Assembly (NCBI RefSeq): GCF_014699035.1
Contig: NZ_JACXAA010000009.1
Span: 186,001 to 250,000, forward strand
Direction: 5' to 3'
Origin: Spirosoma validum
GTDB lineage: Bacteria > Bacteroidota > Bacteroidia > Cytophagales > Spirosomataceae
DNA: 64,000 bases
The translations under genes were made by a program, and so were the position numbers. The notes below the pieces were generated by a model. It was not told the DNA's origin. It worked only from the letters and a program-made list of their open reading frames with translations, and searched no databases. Of this stretch, positions 33,973 through 43,063 are shown in pieces (within the stretch, counting starts at the first letter, position 1; every line of letters begins with the position of its first letter).

Positions 33973-34617
33973 ATGAAAGACCATGAAAACAACGATGGCA
34001 GTTTAGAAAATCCGGGATCGTCCCGACGGGGTTTTCTAAAACAATCATCGGCTTTGGCCGCGCTGGCTATGACACCACCGGCCGCGCTGACCGCGGTTGA
34101 AAAAGGACTGGACGAAAAACTGGCGACGGCCTTCGAGCAGATTCCGCTGAAGGTTGAAATCAACGGGATGATGCAGCAACTGAAAATCGAGCCGCGCGTT
34201 ACGTTGCTGGATTTGCTACGTGAACAATTAAACCTGACCGGCACCAAAAAAGGCTGTGATTATGGTCAGTGTGGTGCCTGCACGGTACACGTCGATGGGC
34301 AACGGGTGAATGCCTGCCTGACGCTGGCGATGACTACTGACGGCTGCAAAGTAACGACCATCGAAGGACTCGCCGAAGGTGGGCCGACCGGCAAGTTACA
34401 CCCCATGCAGGACGCCTTTATTAAGCACGACGGTTTTCAGTGCGGGTATTGCACGCCCGGCCAGATCATGTCGGCGGTGGCGTGTATTCGCGAAGGTCAT
34501 GCCAACAGCCCCGATGAAATTCGGGAGTACATGAGCGGTAATATCTGCCGCTGTGGCGCGTATTCGAACATTGTGGATGCAATTGTGGACGTAAAACAAT
34601 CGGGAGCCAGAGTATGA
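33973..34617 (+). CDS. [2Fe-2S] subunit of xanthine dehydrogenase-family oxidoreductase (PaoA/YagT-like)
   Basis: 214 residues. A twin-arginine signal SSRRGFLKQS (RR 18-19) points to Tat export. Two [2Fe-2S] clusters follow: C95, C100, C103, C115 (KKGCDYGQCGACTVHVDG) and C157, C160, C192, C194 (QCGYCTPGQIMSA, NICRCGAYSNIVDA). It is the electron-transfer subunit of a periplasmic molybdenum aldehyde oxidoreductase. It is the first gene of a three-gene operon; the stop overlaps the next start by 4 bp. Confidence 0.93.
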   Translation: MKDHENNDGSLENPGSSRRGFLKQSSALAALAMTPPAALTAVEKGLDEKLATAFEQIPLKVEINGMMQQLKIEPRVTLLDLLREQLNLTGTKKGCDYGQCGACTVHVDGQRVNACLTLAMTTDGCKVTTIEGLAEGGPTGKLHPMQDAFIKHDGFQCGYCTPGQIMSAVACIREGHANSPDEIREYMSGNICRCGAYSNIVDAIVDVKQSGARV

Positions 34618-35597
34618 ACCAGTTTCAATACGTGCGGGTCACGAACCCCAAGGCGGCCATTGCTGCCATCACGAAAGACAATACCACGATGTTTCTGGCC
34701 GGTGGCACGAACCTGATCGACCTGATGAAACGGGGCGTTACAGCACCCGAAAAACTCGTCGACATCACCCGAATTCCGCTCAACACCATTGAGAAAACGG
34801 CAACTGGACTACGTATCGGCGCGTTAGCCAAAAATACGGCGGTGGCGGAACATGAACTGGTCATGAAGAATTTTCCATTGCTGTCGATGGCGCTGAACGC
34901 AGGGGCATCACCCCAGCTACGGAACATGGCAACCGTGGGCGGAAACATGATGCAGCGGACTCGATGTTCGTATTTTTACGATACAGCCATGCCCTGCAAC
35001 AAACGCGAACCGGGAACGGGCTGCGGAGCCATCGGCGGCTATAACCGGATGCACGCCATTCTGGGTGCCAGTAATAAGTGCATCGCTGTACATCCGAGCG
35101 ATATGTGCATTGCGTTGGTTGCCCTCGACGCAACCGTGAACGTAGCAGGGCCAAAGGGTGAACGTAGCATCCCGTTCGGCGAATTTCACCGCCTTCCCGG
35201 CGATACGCCCCAGAAAGACAATACGTTACAACCCGGCGAATTGATCATGTCGGTCGATTTGCCGATGAACGGATTTGCGGGAAATTCGCATTATCTGAAA
35301 GTTCGTGACCGGGCGTCGTATGCGTTCGCGCTGATATCGGTTGGGGCGGCCCTGAAGATGAGTGGAAACACTATTCAGGACGTACGACTGGCAATGGGGG
35401 GCGTAGCACACAAACCCTGGCGGCTAACCGAAGCCGAAAAATTTCTGAAGGGTAAACCGGCTACCGAAGCGACGTTTAAGCAGGCGGCTCAGATCGCCAT
35501 GAAAAGTGCCAAAGGCTACGGTGAAAACGATTTTAAGCTGACCATGGCACCAAACTCAATTGTTGAAGCCCTGAAAACAGCGACCAAAACCGCCTGA
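34614..35597 (+). CDS. FAD-binding subunit of molybdenum oxidoreductase (PaoB/YagS-like)
   Basis: 327 residues. FAD motifs are MFLAGGTNLIDLMKRGV (from 26) and ATVGGNMMQRTRC. The inserted loop with C118, C128, C137 and C156 (CSYFYDTAMPCNKREPGTGC and NKC) is the extra [4Fe-4S] site known in PaoB. The C-terminal CO-dehydrogenase-flavoprotein domain reads YLKVRDRASYAFALISVGAA and MGGVAHKPWRLTEAE. It passes electrons from the [2Fe-2S] subunit to the acceptor. Its start overlaps the upstream stop (ATGA), and the large subunit follows 8 bp later. Confidence 0.92.
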   Translation: MNQFQYVRVTNPKAAIAAITKDNTTMFLAGGTNLIDLMKRGVTAPEKLVDITRIPLNTIEKTATGLRIGALAKNTAVAEHELVMKNFPLLSMALNAGASPQLRNMATVGGNMMQRTRCSYFYDTAMPCNKREPGTGCGAIGGYNRMHAILGASNKCIAVHPSDMCIALVALDATVNVAGPKGERSIPFGEFHRLPGDTPQKDNTLQPGELIMSVDLPMNGFAGNSHYLKVRDRASYAFALISVGAALKMSGNTIQDVRLAMGGVAHKPWRLTEAEKFLKGKPATEATFKQAAQIAMKSAKGYGENDFKLTMAPNSIVEALKTATKTA

Positions 35598-35605
35598 TCC
35601 CGACT

Positions 35606-37852
35606 ATGACGAAAGACACGAAAAACCCACCCATCGACCGGGTTGATGGACGGATGAAAGTGACCGGCGGGGCCAAATACTTCGCGGAGTTTGAGATGCC
35701 TAACACAGCGTACTGCGTGATCGTAGGCAGCGAAATCGCCAAAGGAACCATTGCCAGTCTCGATACTAAAAAAGCGGCTGGCGCACCGGGTGTGCTGGGC
35801 GTCTTCACGCATCAGAATGTGCCGCCGATTCCGGGCTGGGATGCACCCGTACAGGGGAATGGCAATGGGCCTCCACCGGGACCACCGTCGGGTGGCGAGA
35901 AATACCGGATCCTGCACATGAACAAGATTCTGTTCTACGGACAGCCGATTGCGATGGTGGTGGCCGATACGTTCGAACGTGCCACGTACGCGGCTTCGCT
36001 CGTGAAGGCAACGTATAACAAACAGGCGCATCAGACTGATCTTGAGAAAAATCTGGAGAAAGGCGTCACACCGAAAGGCCCCCGGTTTGCCGATTATTCA
36101 CGGGGGAATGCCGATGCCTATAAATCAGCGCCGGTAACACTGGAAGCCAACTATACGATCCCCATCGAAGTGCACCACCCAATGGAATTGCACGGGGTAC
36201 TGGCGGGCTGGACTGGCGATGATCAGGTGATGGTGTATGCCAAAACGCAGGGCGTGAAAGGTACTCAGAAGGCGGTGGCGGAGGCCTTCAAGATTGATCA
36301 GAAGAACGTTCACGTCCATACCGAGTTTATGGGCGGGGGCTTCGGCATGGGGCTACGGACCTGGCCGCAGGAGATTGCAGTCGTGGCCATCGCCAGAAAA
36401 ATAGGGCGTCCAGTGAAGTTGATGATTACGCGCAATCAGATGTTTTCACTGGTGGGCTACCGGCCGAAGGCCGTGCAAACCATTAACATGGGCGCTGATG
36501 CCAATGGAAAACTGGTTGGGCTTTCGCATGACGCCACGGCCGAAACCGCTACGTACGAGGACTTTACCGAAGGCACGGTGAGCATGACCAAATTCATGTA
36601 CGACTGCCCGAACGTAAGTACCAAATACAAAATCGTGCCGCTTGATCGGGGCGTACCCATCTGGATGCGCGGACCGGGCGAAGCCACAGGAGCCTTCGCG
36701 CTGGAATCAGCGATGGACGAAATGGCGCATAAGCTCAAACTCGATCCCATCGAATTCCGGCTACGGAACTATACCGAAACCGACCCCGAACACAACCGGC
36801 CTTATTCCGATAAGAACCTAAAGGAAGCGTACCAGAAAGGAGCCGACGCCATTGGCTGGAAGGAGCGCAAAGCTGAACCGGGCAGTAACCGCGATGGCGA
36901 TTGGCTGATCGGCTACGGCATGAGTTCCGGTACGTTCAACGCCAGCAAGGGCGGGGCAATCGCACGGGCCGTACTGAATGCCGATGGTACGTTGCTGTTG
37001 CAATGCTCGGTGACCGATATTGGGCCCGGTACGGGCACCGCCATGACCATGATTGCGCATAACGTGCTGGGTGTGCCGGTCGAGAAGATAAAAGTAGAAT
37101 ACGGCGATTCCGCGTTGCCCAACTCGCCCCAGCAGGGTGGTTCAACCATCACCTCAACGGTTGGTTCTGCGATTCACCAAGTGTGTACGTCTGTGAAAAA
37201 AGCCCTGACGGACATGGCGACGCAAGCCGGAACACCGCTGGCCGGACTTAAACCCGGCGACCTAACCGTTGCCGACGGTTTTGTATCGGTCGATGCCGAC
37301 AGCAGCAAGAAAGTAGCGATTGGTGATCTGCTGAAAAAGGCGAATCTGACAACGCTCGACAAAACCGAAGAGTCGAAGGGAAGTGAAAAGCCCGACCAGC
37401 AGAAATACTCGATGTATTCGTTCTCGGTGCATTTCGTTCAGGTGCGGGTTAACCCGGCTACGGGCGTAGTACGTGTCTCGAAAGCAGTCAGCGTGGCGGA
37501 TTCCGGACGTATCATCAGCCCGAAAACGGCCGCCAGTCAGATGATTGGCGGGGTAGCGGGCGGCATCGGTATGGCCCTGACCGAAGAAGCCGTCATTGAC
37601 CATCGCTTTGGTCGTTTCGTCAACAACAACCTAGCCGACTACCACGTATCGGTCAGCGCCGACGTACCGCATACCGAGACGATTGTCATCGACAAACCCG
37701 ACCCCTACATCAACCCGATGGGGGCTAAAGGCATGGGCGAAATTGCCCTGATCGGTTTTGCGGCCGCCGTGGCCAACGCGGTCTTTAACGCCACTGGTCA
37801 GCGTATCCGCGATCTGCCCATCACGCCCGATAAACTCCTACGGACCGCTTAA
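35606..37852 (+). CDS. Molybdenum cofactor-binding aldehyde/xanthine oxidoreductase large subunit (PaoC/YagR-like)
   Basis: 748 residues. The N-terminal domain begins IDRVDGRMKVTGGAKYFAEF. The cofactor-binding part has EFMGGGFGMGLRTWPQE, GPGEATGAFALESAMDEMAH, SSGTFNASKGG and SVTDIGPGTGTAMTMIAHNV. The catalytic glutamate region near the C-terminus is GAKGMGEIALIGFAAAVANA. It oxidises aldehydes or N-heterocycles with water as oxygen donor. No cytosine-dinucleotide-insertion chaperone (PaoD/XdhC) is visible next to it. Its last four codons lie in a terminator repeat (R1). Confidence 0.92.
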   Translation: MTKDTKNPPIDRVDGRMKVTGGAKYFAEFEMPNTAYCVIVGSEIAKGTIASLDTKKAAGAPGVLGVFTHQNVPPIPGWDAPVQGNGNGPPPGPPSGGEKYRILHMNKILFYGQPIAMVVADTFERATYAASLVKATYNKQAHQTDLEKNLEKGVTPKGPRFADYSRGNADAYKSAPVTLEANYTIPIEVHHPMELHGVLAGWTGDDQVMVYAKTQGVKGTQKAVAEAFKIDQKNVHVHTEFMGGGFGMGLRTWPQEIAVVAIARKIGRPVKLMITRNQMFSLVGYRPKAVQTINMGADANGKLVGLSHDATAETATYEDFTEGTVSMTKFMYDCPNVSTKYKIVPLDRGVPIWMRGPGEATGAFALESAMDEMAHKLKLDPIEFRLRNYTETDPEHNRPYSDKNLKEAYQKGADAIGWKERKAEPGSNRDGDWLIGYGMSSGTFNASKGGAIARAVLNADGTLLLQCSVTDIGPGTGTAMTMIAHNVLGVPVEKIKVEYGDSALPNSPQQGGSTITSTVGSAIHQVCTSVKKALTDMATQAGTPLAGLKPGDLTVADGFVSVDADSSKKVAIGDLLKKANLTTLDKTEESKGSEKPDQQKYSMYSFSVHFVQVRVNPATGVVRVSKAVSVADSGRIISPKTAASQMIGGVAGGIGMALTEEAVIDHRFGRFVNNNLADYHVSVSADVPHTETIVIDKPDPYINPMGAKGMGEIALIGFAAAVANAVFNATGQRIRDLPITPDKLLRTA

Positions 37853-37919
37853 TCAATTGAGTGAACTGAATCATCCGCTACGTTTATCTTTACGAAGATA
37901 GGCGTAGCGGATTTTTTAT
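37845..37919 (+). terminator. Terminator repeat R1 (overlaps end of molybdenum oxidoreductase)
   Basis: Begins with ACCGCTTAATCAATTGAG, where TAA is the stop codon of the upstream gene. The hairpin 37872-37911 has ATCCGCTACG, an inner stem TATCTT-TACG-AAGATA, then CGTAGCGGAT and a T6 tract. Near-identical copy R2 is at 43908-43981 and a diverged copy R3 at 46047-46132. The AT-rich nuclease-like gene starts 68 bp further on. Confidence 0.75.
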
Positions 37920-37986
37920 GATAGAAAAGATTGTGCTCTAAAAAATACGTCTATGTAGGAGTAGTATCAATTCTTGTTCACCTAGT

Positions 37987-39405
37987 ATGGAAACAGTTAT
38001 AGGTATAGGTTTTTACATCCCTTCTAATGAAAATGATTATATATCATTTGACAGCAGAGGGTCACTATCAGACGCTGACATAGTAGTTTTTAACCCCGAT
38101 TTCCAAAATACCGAATATAGGTATGATCATGAAAATAGTTCATTCCAGGGTAAAAGACTTTATGGTACAGACTCATCCTTCGAAATAAAGGAACATTCAA
38201 ATCATTGGCAAAATGAAATTTTGAATGCCTTAAAGTCAGGAAAAACAATTTTTATAACACTGACTGAAAAAGTTGATTTCTTTGTACATACAGGACAAAA
38301 AAATACAAGCGGAACTGGGCGTAACCAGAAAGTGACAGATATCGTAGATTCATATCACAATTACAAGTTTCTTCCTAGTCTTGGATTTAATATTGTAGCT
38401 TCAACAGGAAGTAAAATTTTTATATATTCTAATCTTGTTAGAAATCTTTATGAATGCTGTAAAGACTATTTTGAATTCCAAGCTTATATAAATTCTAAAG
38501 AAGAAATTAAATACACTTTATTTAGTACGAAAAGCAAAGATAAAATTTTAGGGCTTTCAACTGAAATTACAAATGGTCATTTGATTTTTATCCCAGCAAT
38601 AAATCTACCTGACTCATTTAGTAAAGAAGATAATGAATGGACGGATGAAGCGTATATTTGGGGGAAAAGATTCAAGCAGGTTCTGTCGGAAATAAGTAAA
38701 TCACTAAAAACGACAAAAGAGAGAACTCCTCAACCAGAATGGTCTCATAATGAGGATTTTAATCTTTTGGGATCTATAAGCACAAAACAATTAATTATTG
38801 AAAGCCGGGAAAGACTTCTTGAGCTAGAAAATAATATCTCAGATCTTGAACAGGTCTTAAAGGAGCAAGAAAGCTTAAAGGATTTACTTTTTGAAACTGG
38901 TAAGGCTTTAGAACATGCTGTAATTAAGGCATTGAAAATTCTAGGTTATTTTGCTGAAGGTTATAACGACGGAAGACTGGAACTAGATCAAATAATTATT
39001 TCACCCGAAGGGGAAAGATTTATTGGAGAGTGCGAAGGTAAGGATAATAAAGACGTGGATGTGTCAAAGTTTAGACAATTACTAGACTCTTTAAATGAGG
39101 ATTTTGATAGAGAAGAAGTTAGCGAAAAAGCTGATGGAATATTATTTGGTAATCCGCAGAGGTTAATAAAACCATCTGATAGAACATTAGACTTCACAGA
39201 TAAATGCAAACGAGGAGCTGAACGAGAAAAAATCGCCTTAATTAAAACATATGACTTATTTATTGTTTCAAGGTATGTGTTAGAAACAAATGATGAAGCT
39301 TTTAAACTAGAATGTAGATTAGCAATTAAAGATCAACTTGGTAAAGTTGTAAAATTTCCCAAGATTGAAGATGTAGAACGGTCGCTAACAGCAATATTGC
39401 AATAG
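37987..39405 (+). CDS. Unknown AT-rich protein with PD-(D/E)XK nuclease-like C-terminus
   Basis: 472 residues, strongly AT-rich compared with neighbours. Residues 1-240 form an unrecognised mixed alpha/beta domain (ADIVVFNPDF, GKTIFITLTEKVDFFV, GFNIVASTGSKIFIYS). Residues 262-300 look like a coiled coil (LIIESRERLLELENNISDLE). Residues 300-400 fit a restriction-endonuclease-like core: helix GKALEHAVIKALKILGYFAE with E309, strand LELDQIII with D334, strand FIGECEGKDN with E350-G-K352, then FRQLLDSL. The spacing D-x15-E-x-K is as in PD-(D/E)XK enzymes. No homologue name is known to me. It could be a single-gene defence effector or a DNA-repair-type nuclease. Confidence 0.6.
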   Translation: METVIGIGFYIPSNENDYISFDSRGSLSDADIVVFNPDFQNTEYRYDHENSSFQGKRLYGTDSSFEIKEHSNHWQNEILNALKSGKTIFITLTEKVDFFVHTGQKNTSGTGRNQKVTDIVDSYHNYKFLPSLGFNIVASTGSKIFIYSNLVRNLYECCKDYFEFQAYINSKEEIKYTLFSTKSKDKILGLSTEITNGHLIFIPAINLPDSFSKEDNEWTDEAYIWGKRFKQVLSEISKSLKTTKERTPQPEWSHNEDFNLLGSISTKQLIIESRERLLELENNISDLEQVLKEQESLKDLLFETGKALEHAVIKALKILGYFAEGYNDGRLELDQIIISPEGERFIGECEGKDNKDVDVSKFRQLLDSLNEDFDREEVSEKADGILFGNPQRLIKPSDRTLDFTDKCKRGAEREKIALIKTYDLFIVSRYVLETNDEAFKLECRLAIKDQLGKVVKFPKIEDVERSLTAILQ

Positions 39406-39661
39406 GTTAGCAGGTGAAAAAGCAATCAACTGTAAACAATGGTCGATAACGATTACGAGTTGAGGGTATACTGAGCACTCAATAACGCTTACTACTAGCC
39501 TATTTTATTTTGCTTATCTTACCAAAAATTTTCTGAGCCAAGAAAGGAACTTTGCTAGTGCATTTTCACGCAGATTCTAACCAAACGGAAAGAACACCAT
39601 TAGGCTAGTATCATTTGTATCCAAACAAAGTAATTTGATCAGAAATGGCTATGTTGAGCAT

Positions 39662-39886
39662 ATGACAACGTATCAGGTTGATATATTAAACCCCAAAGCC
39701 ACTAAGCTCCTTCAAGACCTTGCTGATCTTGATTTAATTGCTATCAAACACACTTCAGAGGATAAGTTTCTGAAAGTCATCGAACGATTGCGGGCAAAAG
39801 CTGTGGCTAATCCTCCAGCTTCGGAAGACATCACAAAAGAAGTAGAGGTCGTACGAGCAGCGCGTTATGCCAGAACCAGAGGATAA
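39662..39886 (+). CDS. Small antitoxin-like protein (orphan)
   Basis: 74 residues from ATG 39662 (MTTYQVDILNPKATKLLQDL); TTG at 39635 is an alternative. The opening beta strand, a helix with LADLDLIAIKHTSEDKFLKV and an acidic/basic tail KEVEVVRAARYARTRG are the layout of short Bacteroidota antitoxins that bind RelE- or PIN-type toxins. No complete toxin follows. The overlapping ATG at 39867 opens MPEPEDKVFIDICRY and then stops, which may be the start of a lost PIN toxin (VFID is the usual first PIN strand). Confidence 0.55.
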   Translation: MTTYQVDILNPKATKLLQDLADLDLIAIKHTSEDKFLKVIERLRAKAVANPPASEDITKEVEVVRAARYARTRG

Positions 39887-39914
39887 GGTTTTTATAGACA
39901 TTTGCCGCTATTAG
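39867..39914 (+). pseudogene. Possible remnant of a PIN toxin start
   Basis: Overlaps the antitoxin end out of frame, as toxin genes often do, and reads MPEPEDKVFIDICRY before a TAG at 39912-39914. Only the first strand with its Asp would remain. Short and therefore weak evidence. Confidence 0.25.
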
Positions 39915-40194
39915 CAAAACCCAAACGCATAACCCAATTTTATAGATGCAGCTCTGGCTCATTTTGCTTGGCTAACTAACGGATCACCCCAGTTGGCGAA
40001 AGAACTTCATTGGTGCATTCGAGCGCAGACCGTAGTCAACACTAGCAGTTGCATCAGGCAGGGAGTGTATACACTCAGACGTATTGGATAAAGCTAGATC
40101 TGCTCCGGTTGTACTACCTGAAAGATGGGCGGGAGGTGGCAGATTTCTTCCAAATACAGCTTCTCAATAACAGAACAAGCCTCAGCTCGGGTGA
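39915..40194. other. Intergenic region, no supported gene
   Basis: About 280 bp (308 bp counted from the antitoxin stop). It contains the second flanking direct repeat; nothing else was recognised. Confidence 0.4.
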
Positions 40195-41709
40195 TCAACG
40201 AACGGTGAGTACGTGATTCAATTTGTTAAAGCCCGTTTGATCTTCCCAGAGACTTTCATTCGCGAGCCGAATGCTGTAAGCAGGATTATTTGCGAGTGAG
40301 CTATAGCCATCAGGAAGTTGTAAAAGTAGCTCGTACTGTCCCGCTGCTACGTTATCCGGAAGCTTAACCGAATGGCGGAGCTGATGGGAGCCAGGCAGTA
40401 ACTGCCGCACATCCTTTGTTAATGAAATTGGATGAATGGCGCCCGTTTTTGTGTTCCGCAGAATGAGTTGGAGCGGCCTTGGATTGTATGGAGAAGCATA
40501 GCCAACATTAGCAAGAGCCAACGTAACGTCTAGTGGCTTCCCCGTTTTGGCAGATGCCGGAAACGTAGCCTTTCGAAGCACAAACCGATACCCGAGTCGG
40601 CGACGAATATTGTCCATACAGCCATTGGTTTGCCAGTCATTATTGACATCATTGTTGTAGCTGGTGTTTAAGTAACTGTAGTGCATCAACGCCATTTCCT
40701 GCTCGGCACGACCAAGAGGAGCGCAGTCGTTTTGTGGGCTAAAGGCATCATCGCAGGTTTCGCCACCCACGGCCGTATACCGGCTATCCTGCGCCATGTA
40801 CCGACGTAGCACATCCGTAGCGGGCCCGCGTTTGGTCGAGGAATTGCCAACGTCGTAAAATGTTCCGTAATCGTCGGGGCTAGCCAGAAAACAATCGTTG
40901 TGAAAGCCAATGCGCGCTACCGGATTTCCACTAAATCCGGCGCTGACAGGCATTGCTGCCGAGGTGACCGGCGCTTTGGGTCCATACACAAACCGTTGCT
41001 TGATCTGAGGGGTGCGAACCTGCACCATACGGTCGGCGGGTAAGGCCTGTAGGAGAGCCGTCAGTACGTCATTCCGATCCTGCCAACTGCTGTCAGGAAT
41101 AACACCCAGCCCATTGGTGGAGGCATCGCCGAAATAATCAGTAAAGTAGTTTTCGCCCCAGATGCCAATGAAACCCATTTGAAAAACGGCAATGACATCG
41201 GCATTTTCGTGTAATAACGGGCTTAGCTGACTAATGTGTTTTAAGACAATCGCTTTGGGCGCATCGCCATAAGGCGGACATATTTTGTATTGGTCGGGAC
41301 AGTCGCCGTTTGTTGCCTTCTCGGTATAGGCAAAGCGAAGAATAAGTTTGATGCCAGCAGTCCGGGCAATGGCAAAATCAGCCCGTACTTTTTCCAGAAA
41401 GTCTTCACTGAGCGCGCTATCTTTAAATGTTTCCAGCCGGTAACTCCGATACACCAGCGAGCAATATATGGAATAGGTAGCCTTCGAAACGCGCTGGGTC
41501 TGGGTGCGGTAGGTGGCCAGCGTAGCGGCATTAAGTGGTACAAACCGGGCCGATGAAGTAGAGATGGGAATATAAAATCCCCGTTCGGGATTGGGAAAAT
41601 CTTCCTGGCTTTCCCGGTACGTTACGTGGCGATCCTGTGCCTGTAAGCTCGTCGATACAAATAAACAGCAACAGGCAATTAACGTCAGCAGGTAGAAACG
41701 ATAGTTCAT
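40195..41709 (-). CDS. Secreted DUF4874/DUF4832 protein
   Basis: 504 residues. A signal peptide (FYLLTLIACCCLFVSTSLQA) is followed by a DUF4874-type TIM-barrel-like domain: NPERGFYIPIST, IKLILRFAYTEKATNG, VIAVFQMGFIGIWGENYFTD and MVQVRTPQIKQRFV. The C-terminal DUF4832 beta domain reads VTLALANVGYASPYNPRPLQ to the end. Such proteins occur among polysaccharide-related genes of Bacteroidota and are thought to be glycoside-active. The substrate is unknown and no polysaccharide locus is adjacent. Confidence 0.85.
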   Translation of the reverse strand: MNYRFYLLTLIACCCLFVSTSLQAQDRHVTYRESQEDFPNPERGFYIPISTSSARFVPLNAATLATYRTQTQRVSKATYSIYCSLVYRSYRLETFKDSALSEDFLEKVRADFAIARTAGIKLILRFAYTEKATNGDCPDQYKICPPYGDAPKAIVLKHISQLSPLLHENADVIAVFQMGFIGIWGENYFTDYFGDASTNGLGVIPDSSWQDRNDVLTALLQALPADRMVQVRTPQIKQRFVYGPKAPVTSAAMPVSAGFSGNPVARIGFHNDCFLASPDDYGTFYDVGNSSTKRGPATDVLRRYMAQDSRYTAVGGETCDDAFSPQNDCAPLGRAEQEMALMHYSYLNTSYNNDVNNDWQTNGCMDNIRRRLGYRFVLRKATFPASAKTGKPLDVTLALANVGYASPYNPRPLQLILRNTKTGAIHPISLTKDVRQLLPGSHQLRHSVKLPDNVAAGQYELLLQLPDGYSSLANNPAYSIRLANESLWEDQTGFNKLNHVLTVR

Positions 41710-41873
41710 AGCTGCAAATTAACCGTTACCAGCTTACAGAACCGTTAAAATTTCACCTAAATGAAGGCCTGCGTACAATGGAAGCTAAAAGACAACTAAA
41801 TTGTCGGAGGAGAAATCGATAAATACGTCTCTCTCAGTTGAGAATACAACCTTGATTTACCAAAAGCCTTTCC

Positions 41874-42953
41874 ATGCAATCACGAAAACAGTTTTTGAAA
41901 AGCGTATGTACCCTAGCGGTTGGTGCTTCCTGGCTACCCGTAAATAGGCTCGCTGACCTAGCCATAACAGCCCCGAAGAAGTCCATCTATTTCGATTTTC
42001 ATTGCCATCCGGGATGGTCTATGACGGAACGCAACTTTGCGAATAACCCGGAAACCATGTTGACCCAAACGGTTAGCGACATGAAGGAAGGCCAGTTGAC
42101 GGGTGGTTTTCTCGCGTTGGTGGCCGATGCTCCGCTTATTAAACCGGGCCCCAAAGGCATAATCATCACCCGAAAATTTTCGCCGGGCGACGGATGGGTT
42201 GAATACAAACGGCAGCTCCAACGGCTCAAAGAAGTTTTCAGTGCAGAATCCATCCCGTTTTCGACAGACCTGAGCAGCCTGAATACCGGGCAGAGCGGTC
42301 CTTTTGGTTACCTCGCGGTGGAAGGTGGCGATTTTCTGGATGATCAACTCCACCGGCTCGACGAAGCTTATCAGGACGGCGTTCGATCCGTTCAACTGGT
42401 ACATTACGCCCCCAATAACCTCGGCGATCTTCAAACGGCTGACACTACGTTCAACGGGCTATCGTCGTTTGGTAAAGACGTCGTGAAAAAGATGAATGAA
42501 CTGGGCATGGCGATCGACGTAGCACACGCTTCTTTTCAAACCGCCAAAGCCGTAGCCAGTCTCACGAAAGCACCCATTATTTTATCGCATAGTGTTTTGC
42601 AGATGGAGGCCGATCGTCCTATTGCCGTCCGGGCGATTTCGAAAGAGCACGCAAAAGTAGTGGCTGAAACGGGTGGAGTGATTGGTGCCTGGCCTTCAGG
42701 ATTTAATAAAAGCTTTGATGAATACGTCGATAACATAAAGCGCCTGGTGGACGTAGTGGGCATTGATCATGTCGGGATCGGTACGGATATGAGCGCCAAC
42801 TTCAAACCAGTTATGACCAGCTACACCCAGTTTCCGCAAGTAGCCGAAGCCCTTAAATCGAAGGGTCTTTCCAGCGACGAAGTCGACAAGATTATGGGCG
42901 GAAACGCCAAAACGGTGTTAGATAAGATAGCAAAGTCAAGGGCAAAAGGATGA
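41874..42953 (+). CDS. Membrane dipeptidase family protein (peptidase M19)
   Basis: 359 residues. The N-terminus SRKQFLKSVCTLAVGASW looks like an export signal of Tat type (RK variant). The zinc motif is FDFHCHPG (H43, H45); further family blocks are FLALVADAPL, YLAVEGGDFL, SVQLVHYAPNNLGD, LSHSVLQ and HVGIGTDMS. M19 enzymes hydrolyse dipeptides, including D-amino-acid ones, in the periplasm. The DUF3050 gene follows 110 bp later on the same strand. Confidence 0.9.
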   Translation: MQSRKQFLKSVCTLAVGASWLPVNRLADLAITAPKKSIYFDFHCHPGWSMTERNFANNPETMLTQTVSDMKEGQLTGGFLALVADAPLIKPGPKGIIITRKFSPGDGWVEYKRQLQRLKEVFSAESIPFSTDLSSLNTGQSGPFGYLAVEGGDFLDDQLHRLDEAYQDGVRSVQLVHYAPNNLGDLQTADTTFNGLSSFGKDVVKKMNELGMAIDVAHASFQTAKAVASLTKAPIILSHSVLQMEADRPIAVRAISKEHAKVVAETGGVIGAWPSGFNKSFDEYVDNIKRLVDVVGIDHVGIGTDMSANFKPVMTSYTQFPQVAEALKSKGLSSDEVDKIMGGNAKTVLDKIAKSRAKG

Positions 42954-43063
42954 ACGCTACGTTTCTCCGTTTCGATAGAAGAGAAGCGAATGGTTGGCGC
43001 TCAGAACGCTCCACAATCTGTTGTTGAGTGCCAATCGTATATAGGAAAAAGTGATAATGACTA

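Larger units (their letters stand above)
39507..40040. repeat. Diverged direct repeats flanking the orphan antitoxin
   Basis: Copy 1 about 39507-39581, copy 2 about 39961-40040. Both start ATTTTGCTT and share GAAAG-AACTT, T-GTGCATT and CGCAGA in the same order and spacing. The antitoxin gene lies between them. Confidence 0.35.

Noticed and set aside
35516..36031. 171-codon minus-strand frame
   Set aside because: Antisense shadow of the molybdenum oxidoreductase genes.
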